Of a stretch of 5,702 nt of DNA, positions 1-4,740 are shown in pieces. The DNA comes from a bacterium (GTDB lineage Bacteria > Pseudomonadota > Gammaproteobacteria > Burkholderiales > Methylophilaceae), in contig DAIDAS010000102.1 of assembly GCA_027310505.1 (NCBI GenBank), positions 1 through 5,702 of the forward strand. Direction: 5' to 3'. The position numbers and the translations under genes were made by a program. Each line of letters begins with the position of its first letter. Positions within the stretch are counted from its first letter, which is position 1. The notes beneath the pieces are model-generated. The model saw nothing but the letters and a program-made list of their open reading frames with translations, was not told the origin of the DNA and searched no databases.

Positions 1-117
1 GGCAAGCCGCTGCTGCTGCATGGGTTGAGCGGCAACCTGCACATGGAAGGCAATACGCTGGTCCGCGAACTCCCCATGGCACAATTCCGCACCGAAGGCA
101 TTGAGCTGGAGCAGTAA
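1..117 (+). CDS. lpoA: LpoA/LppC-family penicillin-binding protein activator, C-terminal end only
   Basis: This is the last 38 codons of a gene that starts before the window; the frame is open from base 1 and ends at TAA (115-117). The tail contains GLSGNLHMEGNTLVRELPMA, which resembles the C-terminal end of LpoA/LppC proteins, where a hydrophobic G-x-L strand is followed by a polar turn, an R-E/Q-L-P motif and A-Q-F/Y. In E. coli, LpoA is an outer-membrane lipoprotein that reaches through the periplasm to activate the synthase PBP1A; the C-terminal part is a periplasmic-binding-protein-like domain. The fragment alone would be too short to name. The strongest support is the order lpoA-yraN-diaA-dolP that follows, as in E. 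coli yraM-yraN-yraO-yraP. The lipobox and the N-terminal TPR-like domain lie outside the window. The yraN start follows 2 bases after the stop. Confidence 0.72.
   Translation, partial: GKPLLLHGLSGNLHMEGNTLVRELPMAQFRTEGIELEQ
108..111 (+). promoter_or_regulatory. Ribosome binding site that fixes the yraN TTG start
   Basis: GGAG lies inside the last lpoA codons, 8 bases before TTG at 120-122. No in-frame ATG occurs before the conserved G-K-A-A-E motif of YraN, so this site supports the rare TTG start and points to coupled translation with lpoA. Confidence 0.6.
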
Positions 118-119
118 CG

Positions 120-458
120 TTGAACAGCGGCAAAGCAGCAGAGCGACTGGCCGCCACTTGGCTGCAACAGCAGGGCCTCAAACTGCTGGAAAGCAATTAT
201 CGCAGCCGATTTGGCGAAATCGACCTGATCATGCAGGATGGCAGGGAAATCGTCTTCGTCGAAGTCCGGCTACGCAGCAGCAACACCTTCGGCGACGCCG
301 GTGCGAGCATCACCCCGGCCAAGCAGCAGAAACTGGCACGTACCGCCGAGGACTATCTGATGCGGCACGGCATGGCCCCTTGCCGCTTCGACGCAGTATT
401 GCTGGAATCGCTGGATGCCCGGCAATTGCAATGGATCAGGAACGCTTTCGAAACATGA
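120..458 (+). CDS. yraN: YraN / UPF0102 family protein (nuclease-fold)
   Basis: The 112-residue protein has the full UPF0102 pattern: GKAAERLAATWL near the N-terminus, then N26-Y-R-S-R-F-G-E-I-D-L-I, VFVEVRLRS, a K-Q-Q-K-L helix, CRFDAVLLE, and QWIRNAF at the C-terminus. Its length is normal for the family. The E-I-D and E-V-R positions correspond to the acidic/basic active-site layout of restriction-endonuclease-like (Holliday-junction-resolvase-like) folds. E. coli YraN also has VEVR rather than VEVK, so this substitution is not unusual. No firm biochemical function is known to me for the family; a nucleic-acid role is inferred from the fold. Translation starts at TTG, supported by a GGAG site and by the conserved N-terminus. 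The TGA stop overlaps the diaA ATG (ATGA), so the two genes are translationally coupled. Confidence 0.92.
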   Translation: MNSGKAAERLAATWLQQQGLKLLESNYRSRFGEIDLIMQDGREIVFVEVRLRSSNTFGDAGASITPAKQQKLARTAEDYLMRHGMAPCRFDAVLLESLDARQLQWIRNAFET

Positions 459-1045
459 ACATCACCACACGCATTTCAACGCATTTTGAGGAAAGCGCAC
501 AGCTACAGCAGGCCTGTGCCGAGCTGTTGTCGCCCGCCATCGCCAAAGCGGCCGAACACCTCGTGGCGACTTTTCTCGATGAAAGAAAAGTGCTGGTTTG
601 CGGCAATGGCGGCTCTGCCGCACTGGCCCAGCATTTTGCCGCCTATATGCTGCACCGCTTTGACCTCGATCGCCCCGGACTGGCCACCATCAGCTTGTCT
701 TCCGACAATGCCACCCTGACCGCCATCGCCAATGACATGCAATTCGAGCAGGTATTTGCCAAGCAGGTGCAGGCGCTTGGCCAGGAAAACGACGTGCTGC
801 TCGTTATGAGCATCGGCGGCAATTCGCTCAACATACTCAACGCCGTCAAAACAGCCCATGACCGAAACATGCTCGTCATCGCGCTTACTGGCGGCGATGG
901 CGGCGACCTGCTGGAACTTTTGCACGAAGGGGACATTCATATTGGGGTCCCGCATGAAAACGCGGCGCGCGTACAAGAGATCTACCTGCTGATCCTGCAT
1001 GCCCTGTGCGACGCCATCGATAGTCTTTTATTAGGAGTGGAATAA
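455..1045 (+). CDS. diaA: DiaA-type SIS-domain protein (DnaA initiator-associating factor)
   Basis: The 196-residue protein has one SIS (sugar isomerase) domain: an N-terminal helix, VLVCGNGGSAALAQHF at about 46-61, LTAIAND, DVLLVMSIGGNS, VIALTGGDGG, and a C-terminal ARVQEIYLLILHALCDAID helix. It belongs to the GmhA/DiaA family. GmhA isomerases use a zinc site of His61, Glu65, Gln172 and His180 (E. coli numbering). Here the matching residues appear to be H60, Y64, Q174 and H182, so the catalytic Glu is missing. E. coli DiaA likewise has HFAASM at this place. DiaA tetramers bind several DnaA molecules and promote ordered assembly at oriC. Position after yraN and before dolP also fits DiaA. The ATG at 455 was chosen because it aligns with DiaA N-termini and overlaps the yraN stop; the only purine-rich site, AGGAA (438-442), is rather far, consistent with coupled translation. 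Databases may call such proteins phosphoheptose isomerase. Confidence 0.87.
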   Translation: MNITTRISTHFEESAQLQQACAELLSPAIAKAAEHLVATFLDERKVLVCGNGGSAALAQHFAAYMLHRFDLDRPGLATISLSSDNATLTAIANDMQFEQVFAKQVQALGQENDVLLVMSIGGNSLNILNAVKTAHDRNMLVIALTGGDGGDLLELLHEGDIHIGVPHENAARVQEIYLLILHALCDAIDSLLLGVE

Positions 1046-1614
1046 TGCGCTTACTGAATCAATTGTTGCTTGCCGTCGCCGTTTGCACCTCGTTGAGCGC
1101 TTGCGTCCCTGTCGTTGCCGGCGGCGCCGCCGCAGGCGGTCTGGCCGCGGCCGACCGGCGCACCTCCGGCGCCTACGTGGAAGACGAGGCGATCGAGTGG
1201 AAGGCCAACAACCGCATCAAGGATAACCTGGGGGACAAGATCCACATCAACGTGACCAGCTTCAACCGCAACGTCCTGCTCACGGGCGAAGCCCTCGACG
1301 AATCAGCGAAAACCAAGGCCGAAACGCTCGCCAGAAGCGTTGAAAACGTACGCAATGTCACGAACGAACTAAAGGTCGGCGGCGCCAGCGTGCTTAGCGA
1401 CCGGGCCAATGACAGCTACCTGACCACCAGGGTCAAGGGCGCATTTGTGCAGGAAAACCGTTTTTCCGCCAATTACGTCAAGGTCGTGACCGAGGACTCG
1501 GTGGTATACCTGCTCGGCATCGTGACGCACAAGGAAGCCGACGACGCCGTGGAGATCGCGCGCGGCATCGATGGCGTTCAGAAAGTCGTCAAGGTGTTCG
1601 AGTATATCGAGTGA
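1045..1614 (+). CDS. dolP: DolP-type dual BON-domain outer-membrane lipoprotein
   Basis: The 189-residue protein starts with a lipoprotein signal peptide ending in the lipobox L17-S-A-C20; Val21 after the cysteine, not Asp, suggests sorting to the outer membrane. A short Gly/Ala-rich linker and DRRTSGAYVED precede two BON domains at roughly 47-111 and 122-189, each with its conserved strand and glycine (VLLTG81 and VYLLG158). E. coli DolP (formerly YraP, 191 aa) shares this layout, including the DRR motif and the FxxI ending (here FEYIE). In E. coli DolP binds anionic phospholipids, concentrates at the division site and supports outer-membrane integrity and BAM function. The membrane-contacting Trp127 of E. 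coli DolP corresponds here to Tyr125 by eye. The ATG shares one base with the diaA TAA, with AGGAG (1033-1037) seven bases upstream. Last gene of the lpoA operon. Confidence 0.9.
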   Translation: MRLLNQLLLAVAVCTSLSACVPVVAGGAAAGGLAAADRRTSGAYVEDEAIEWKANNRIKDNLGDKIHINVTSFNRNVLLTGEALDESAKTKAETLARSVENVRNVTNELKVGGASVLSDRANDSYLTTRVKGAFVQENRFSANYVKVVTEDSVVYLLGIVTHKEADDAVEIARGIDGVQKVVKVFEYIE

Positions 1615-1620
1615 TATAAT
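1612..1620 (+). promoter_or_regulatory. Extended -10 promoter for the DUF3579 gene, overlapping the dolP stop
   Basis: TGATATAAT is a perfect extended -10 (TGn plus TATAAT). Its TGA is the dolP stop codon. I see no good -35 hexamer at 16-18 bases upstream, which fits an extended -10 promoter. Transcription would begin near 1627, giving a leader of about 30 bases before the ATG at 1657. Confidence 0.6.
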
Positions 1621-1656
1621 CGCGCCAAATTTCAAAACTGGGTAATCCCGACCATC

Positions 1657-1956
1657 ATGAGCAGCCAACCCACGGAAATCATCATCGAAGGCCTGACCCG
1701 CGCCGGCAAGCCATTTCGTCCCAGCGACTGGGTAGATCGCATGTGCAGCACCTATGCCACCTTCGGCGCAGACCGCAAACTACGCTACTCCCCTTACCTC
1801 AAGCCGCGCCTACTCAATGGCGTGCGCTGCCTGGCGGTAGACTTGCGACTGAAGGAAATCAACCCGGAAGGCTATGCGCAACTGATGCACTTCGCCGAAG
1901 AAAACCAGCTCAACATCAAGGATATCGAAGGCAATGACATCCCGTTGCCGACCTGA
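1657..1956 (+). CDS. DUF3579 family protein
   Basis: The 99-residue protein has the features I associate with DUF3579: an opening I-I-I-E-G-L-T strand with a G-K-x-F-R-P-S-D-W-V-D-R motif at 17-28, F-G-A-D at 36-39, Y-S-P-Y at 44-47, and G-V-R-C-L-A-V-D at 55-62. It is small, soluble, without signal peptide or membrane segment. The family is short, found mainly in Betaproteobacteria, and has no established function known to me. The ATG at 1657 is the only reasonable start; the ribosome binding site is weak (CTGGG at 1638-1642). It probably forms a single-gene unit: an extended -10 lies directly upstream and an intrinsic terminator 26 bases downstream. Read-through from the dolP operon is also possible, as no terminator is seen between them. 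Confidence 0.85.
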   Translation: MSSQPTEIIIEGLTRAGKPFRPSDWVDRMCSTYATFGADRKLRYSPYLKPRLLNGVRCLAVDLRLKEINPEGYAQLMHFAEENQLNIKDIEGNDIPLPT

Positions 1957-1981
1957 TCCCTTAACGCACCATCAACTCCTT

Positions 1982-2008
1982 ATGCCGGCCTTGCCGGCAT
2001 TTTTATTT
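1982..2008 (+). terminator. Intrinsic terminator of the DUF3579 gene
   Basis: A perfect 7-bp stem, ATGCCGG (1982-1988) with CCGGCAT (1994-2000), closes a 5-base loop and is followed directly by TTTTATTT. On the minus strand the hairpin is not followed by a T-run, so it should work in the + direction only. The T-tract contains the stop codon of the facing tlpA-like gene. Confidence 0.88.
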
Positions 2009-2494
2009 CTGCGGCCCCGTCAGTTTTTCGAGGTATTGGCGTGTGATCAGCCCACGCCTGACCTTGGCAAGCTGCCCTTGCGGGTTGAAAATGTAGGTCG
2101 TCGGCAACACATCTGCCGGTCCAATCTGTTGAATCAGCTTGTCATCCCCCAGCACAATCGGGTAAGACATCAGATTGTCGTCGACAAAAGCCCGAACTTC
2201 CTTGGCGTCCTTGTATTCCAGCGCAACTCCTAATATCACCATATCCTTGCGCTTTTCATGCAAGGCGATCAGATCGGGGATTTCTTCCAGGCAAGGCGGG
2301 CACCAGGTTGCCCAGTAATTCACCACCACCCATTTGCCTTTGTAACCAGACAGGCTATGGGTTTTGCCTTCCATGTCCTTGAGCATGAAACCCTCGGCTG
2401 CGACGGCCGGAAGAACCAGCCCCAGTAGCAATATCCCGCCCCATACAACACGACTCCAACGCCCCAACATATCCCCCGCTTTCATCACCCGCAT
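2003..2494 (-). CDS. Exported TlpA/ResA-type thioredoxin-fold protein
   Basis: The 163-residue protein has an N-terminal signal sequence: Arg12 and Arg15, a hydrophobic stretch to about residue 31, and a probable cleavage at AVA-A (32/33). The mature part begins with FMLKDMEGKTHSLSGYKGK, typical of the AhpC/TSA-Redoxin-TlpA group, followed by V-V-N-Y-W-A-T-W-C65-P-P-C68 and the cis-proline loop LP131TTYIF. The CPPC site and extra helix-strand insertion match periplasmic thiol-disulfide proteins such as TlpA, ResA and CcmG, which reduce or relay disulfides for cytochrome c or oxidase assembly. No cytochrome genes are adjacent, so the partner is unknown. The start at 2494 has AGGTGGG (2510-2504, minus strand) upstream; ATG at 2485 or 2470 is possible, and the last would give a more typical signal peptide (MLGRWSR...). 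The gene lies alone, converging on DUF3579. Confidence 0.87.
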   Translation of the reverse strand: MRVMKAGDMLGRWSRVVWGGILLLGLVLPAVAAEGFMLKDMEGKTHSLSGYKGKWVVVNYWATWCPPCLEEIPDLIALHEKRKDMVILGVALEYKDAKEVRAFVDDNLMSYPIVLGDDKLIQQIGPADVLPTTYIFNPQGQLAKVRRGLITRQYLEKLTGPQK

Positions 2495-2603
2495 CCCGAT
2501 CCACCCACCTCAATCACGCCGAGTCTATCATTCTCCACACCGTAACTTTCGTTTCCAGCTGAAATAGGCTCTAATATCATCACATTACATATGGAGCCCG
2601 CCC
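2495..2603. promoter_or_regulatory. Divergent spacer between the tlpA-like and PilZ-like genes
   Basis: These 109 bases must carry the promoters of two divergent genes. On the + strand TAATAT (2572-2577) is a possible -10 but has no convincing -35. On the minus strand I could not settle on any promoter. No terminator or strong inverted repeat is visible here. Confidence 0.35.
2593..2596 (+). promoter_or_regulatory. Ribosome binding site that fixes the start at 2604
   Basis: GGAG is seven bases before ATG 2604. It overlaps another ATG (2591) that lies in a different frame and meets a stop after 12 codons, so 2604 is the real start. Confidence 0.65.
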
Positions 2604-4190
2604 ATGTCGCTGCGCCTGAATGTTCCTGAGATTGAAGAAAAACCGGCAATACCGGCGGAAACACGCCCCAAACACATTCAGGAACTGATCGCCAGCCTGC
2701 CCCAAAACAACCCTCGCGCAGCAGCACGCCTGCTGTTGGACGAACTTGAACGCCTCAACCGCCAGCAATTTACGGTCGACACCAGGCTCACCGCACTGGA
2801 GTTGTATCGCCCGGCCATCCTCATCGCGGTACACGGACTCTCCCGCCAGTATTGCAACCAACCGCTTCCACTGCAGGAAACTGCAAAAGCGCAGGCGGAA
2901 CTGGCGCAACAATTATTCCTTGAACTGGCCATTGGCTACAAGCAGGCCATCCTGACCGAGGAAGACCGGCTTTTCACCATCGGGGACGACGACCAGCTCG
3001 CCCTGCTGCTACAACGCGCGATTGACTCGCTCGGCCACCTGCTGCGCGTCCATCACCTGACCTACAGCACCCCCGCCGCCGGCATCTGGTCAGAGTTGCA
3101 CCTGCTTTATCTGCACGCCCTGCAGCTCTCGCTGCAAAATCTGCCGGTACCGGACGTGCATGAAGAAAGCAGCATCAACCTGGTCTACAAACATGCATTG
3201 CTGCTGTCCATGGCGACCCCGTCCCACCTGACTTCCATCGATATCGAGCGGGTCATCGAATACCTTGATCGCTTTGCCAATCTGGCGCAGTTGCATCCGA
3301 TGGGAAATCCCGACAAGACCACCGGGATTTTCCTGGTTCACCTCAAGTCCGACATCCCACCCGTCCCCTTGGCAAAAAACACCAGGGAAGCCGATCCGCG
3401 TACGGACATTCTGCTGATCACCATCGAACTGGCGCGCCAGGTGCACCATCACATCACCCAGCTTCAGTCTGAAGCCCGACCGTTCATTCCCGACCTACCC
3501 GATGAAGCCATGGCGGACCAGCGCTACCGCGACATGCTGCAACACCTGCTCAAACACTGGGGAAATCCGCCAAAACGTGTTTTTCAGCGCGCAGAAAAAA
3601 ACAGCGCTATCAATATATGCGCGGGCCTGGCGGCAATTCATTCATTCCTGGAGCTGGAGTCTTCGAGAAAGCCGGAACCATCACCCCCAAATCAAACCGA
3701 GGTCACCGTCAGTTTTGCCAACTCACCCATCGACAACGGCGGCGGCATTTTCAAAAGCGCGCACTGGATGGTGGTGAACGAAAGTCCCGGCGGACTGGCT
3801 CTCAGCAAGTCGTCAGCATCGCAGGACACCGTGCGCATCGGCGAACTGCTGGGCCTCAAACCGGATCATGCAAGCCAGTGGGGGCTTGCCATCGCACGCT
3901 GGGCATCCAACGGGGAAGGCAGGCCATTGCAGATCGGCGCACAAATGATCGCGCCCAGCGCAAAAAGCGCCACGATTCGTGCGATCGACCTCCCTCAGGC
4001 GCAAATTGCCCTGCTCCTGCCCGAACTGGTCGCCCTGAAACAACCCGCGACGCTCATCACGGCGAGAGGCGTATACAAACCAGCCCGCACGCTGCAACTG
4101 GAGGCAGAAGGCAAGACCAGCGATATCATGCTGACCCGCCTGGTGGAACGCACAACCAATTTCGAACGATTCCAGTTCAGCCGGCTATAA
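2604..4190 (+). CDS. Uncharacterised 528-residue protein with PilZ-like C-terminal region
   Basis: I do not recognise a named family. Residues 1 to about 320 are rich in Leu, Gln, Ala and His and look mainly helical, without signal peptide or membrane segment, so the protein is probably cytoplasmic. The C-terminal third resembles a diverged PilZ domain, the common cyclic-di-GMP receptor: R325-V-F-Q-R329 fits the RxxxR motif and N392-E-S-P-G-G397 fits (D/N)xSxxG. Strand-like segments follow: V-R-I-G-E-L-L-G-L (410-418), W-G-L-A-I-A-R-W (426-433) and L-Q-I-G-A-Q-M (442-448). About 62 residues separate the two motifs, much more than usual; the gap holds a GLAAIHSFLELE helix and a Pro-rich linker (356-362). 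Cyclic-di-GMP binding is inference. The start is set by GGAG at 2593-2596. The gene ends 101 bases before trxA and is transcribed divergently from the tlpA-like gene. Confidence 0.8.
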   Translation: MSLRLNVPEIEEKPAIPAETRPKHIQELIASLPQNNPRAAARLLLDELERLNRQQFTVDTRLTALELYRPAILIAVHGLSRQYCNQPLPLQETAKAQAELAQQLFLELAIGYKQAILTEEDRLFTIGDDDQLALLLQRAIDSLGHLLRVHHLTYSTPAAGIWSELHLLYLHALQLSLQNLPVPDVHEESSINLVYKHALLLSMATPSHLTSIDIERVIEYLDRFANLAQLHPMGNPDKTTGIFLVHLKSDIPPVPLAKNTREADPRTDILLITIELARQVHHHITQLQSEARPFIPDLPDEAMADQRYRDMLQHLLKHWGNPPKRVFQRAEKNSAINICAGLAAIHSFLELESSRKPEPSPPNQTEVTVSFANSPIDNGGGIFKSAHWMVVNESPGGLALSKSSASQDTVRIGELLGLKPDHASQWGLAIARWASNGEGRPLQIGAQMIAPSAKSATIRAIDLPQAQIALLLPELVALKQPATLITARGVYKPARTLQLEAEGKTSDIMLTRLVERTTNFERFQFSRL

Positions 4191-4215
4191 AATCACTGGC
4201 CGTAAATTTCTGGAC

Positions 4216-4244
4216 TTCACTTGCCCAACTTTTTTCGCTACGAT
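4216..4244 (+). promoter_or_regulatory. Candidate sigma-70 promoter of trxA
   Basis: TTCACT (4216-4221) and TACGAT (4239-4244), each 4 of 6 to consensus, are 17 bases apart. The start of transcription would fall near 4251, leaving a leader of about 40 bases to the trxA ATG. Confidence 0.4.
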
Positions 4245-4249
4245 AGCGA
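4235..4249. repeat. Short inverted repeat over the putative trxA -10
   Basis: TCGCTA and TAGCGA form a perfect 6-bp inverted repeat around CGA, centred on the candidate -10. A run of six T (4230-4235) leads into its left side, so the order is wrong for a + strand terminator, and the minus strand gives an A-run. It could be an operator or a chance palindrome. Confidence 0.35.
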
Positions 4250-4291
4250 GATCATTCCTAATCACCCCCCAAGGTCACAAAGAGGTTCAAC

Positions 4292-4618
4292 ATGAGCGAA
4301 CATATTCTGCACGTCAGCGACGCTGCTTTCGAACAGGAAGTCCTGCAATCCCAAGTCCCCGTTCTGGTCGACTACTGGGCCGAGTGGTGCGGCCCTTGCA
4401 AGATGATTGCACCGATTCTTGACGAAGTAGCCAAGGAATACGCAGGCCGCCTCAAGGTTGCCAAGCTCAATATCGATGAGAACCAGCAGACACCGCCCAA
4501 GTACGGTATCCGCGGTATCCCGACCCTGATGCTGTTCAAGAACGGCAACGTCGAGGCCACCAAGGTCGGCGCACTGTCCAAATCGCAACTGACCGCGTTT
4601 ATTGACAGCAACATTTAA
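4292..4618 (+). CDS. trxA: Thioredoxin 1
   Basis: The 108-residue protein is a canonical cytoplasmic thioredoxin, the general dithiol reductant recycled by NADPH-dependent thioredoxin reductase and serving ribonucleotide reductase, PAPS reductase, methionine sulfoxide reductases and others. The active site is W32-C33-G-P-C36-K, preceded by V-D27-Y-W-A-E, where D27 is the buried acid that tunes the catalytic cysteine. The cis-proline is in G-I-R-G-I-P77-T. KYGIRGIPTL is identical to E. coli TrxA over that stretch, and the length matches (109 in E. coli). No signal peptide is present. AGAGG (4281-4285) six bases before ATG supports the start. The gene precedes rho, an order also known from E. 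coli, with a 122-base spacer. It may be co-transcribed with rho in part; no clear intrinsic terminator lies between them. Confidence 0.98.
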   Translation: MSEHILHVSDAAFEQEVLQSQVPVLVDYWAEWCGPCKMIAPILDEVAKEYAGRLKVAKLNIDENQQTPPKYGIRGIPTLMLFKNGNVEATKVGALSKSQLTAFIDSNI

Positions 4619-4629
4619 AGCCGTTACGC

Positions 4630-4684
4630 TGGCGCCTGATTTCCTGTCCTGAAGCCGCTTGCAAGCGGCCGAAATCAGGCGCTA
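4630..4684. repeat. Nested inverted repeat between trxA and rho
   Basis: The outer arms GCGCCTGATTTC (4632-4643) and GAAATCAGGCGC (4671-4682) are perfect 12-base complements, extended by a G-T and a T-A pair to 4630 and 4684. Inside is a perfect 16-base palindrome, GCCGCTTGCAAGCGGC (4654-4669). As RNA this folds into a long stem with a 10-base bulge on the left (4644-4653), one unpaired C (4670) and a 6-bp inner hairpin with loop UGCA. The bases after the right arm are TAAAACTTC, with no U-run, so it is a poor intrinsic terminator. Possible roles are protection of the trxA mRNA 3' end, a rho leader structure, or a REP-like repeat. Confidence 0.85.
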
Positions 4685-4688
4685 AAAC
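4659..4688 (+). promoter_or_regulatory. Weak candidate promoter for rho
   Basis: TTGCAA (4659-4664) and TAAAAC (4683-4688) are 18 bases apart, each 4 of 6 to consensus. The -35 lies in the centre of the palindrome above. If used, the transcript would start near 4695 and its leader would be mostly the pyrimidine tract. Confidence 0.28.
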
Positions 4689-4725
4689 TTCTCCCCCTGA
4701 GTTTCTGTTCTTCCCCTGTTTTTCC
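4688..4725 (+). promoter_or_regulatory. Pyrimidine-rich, G-poor rho leader (possible Rho-binding site)
   Basis: By my count these 38 bases hold 15 C, 18 T, 4 G and 1 A, and lie 15 bases before the rho ATG. Rho loads on unstructured C-rich, G-poor RNA, and E. coli rho is autogenously attenuated in its leader, so this tract is a reasonable rut-like element. The ribosome binding site after it is weak (AGCGAG, 4726-4731). No rhoL-like leader peptide with ATG is present in the spacer. Confidence 0.45.
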
Positions 4726-4740
4726 AGCGAGCTTCCGCAC

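Noticed and set aside
101..454. Long upstream extension of the diaA frame giving a 314-residue protein
   Set aside because: The extra residues are low-complexity Arg/Gln/His-rich and lie over yraN in another frame. The conserved SIS protein starts at 455.
503..1000. Open frame on the minus strand inside diaA
   Set aside because: It is antisense to a well-conserved gene, has no family features and no ribosome binding site I could support.
455..1045. Naming the SIS-domain gene gmhA
   Set aside because: The catalytic Glu is replaced by Tyr64 and the neighbours and C-terminal helix match DiaA; no heptose-pathway genes are adjacent.
4160..4220. Terminator after the PilZ-like gene
   Set aside because: Only weak, interrupted complementarity (CCAG/CTGG type) and no T-run directly after it.
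3617..4246. 209-residue + strand frame overlapping the end of the PilZ-like gene
   Set aside because: Arg/Gly/Pro-rich shadow translation of a GC-rich gene; the 2604-4190 frame continues intact through the region.
4659..4685. Possible rhoL-like leader peptide (TTG start, 8 codons) before rho
   Set aside because: No ATG occurs in the spacer, and the only short frame lacks a ribosome binding site and lies within the palindrome.
4630..4690. Intrinsic terminator after trxA
   Set aside because: The stem is strong but is followed by TAAAACTTC, not a T-run, on the + strand, and no T-run follows on the minus strand either.
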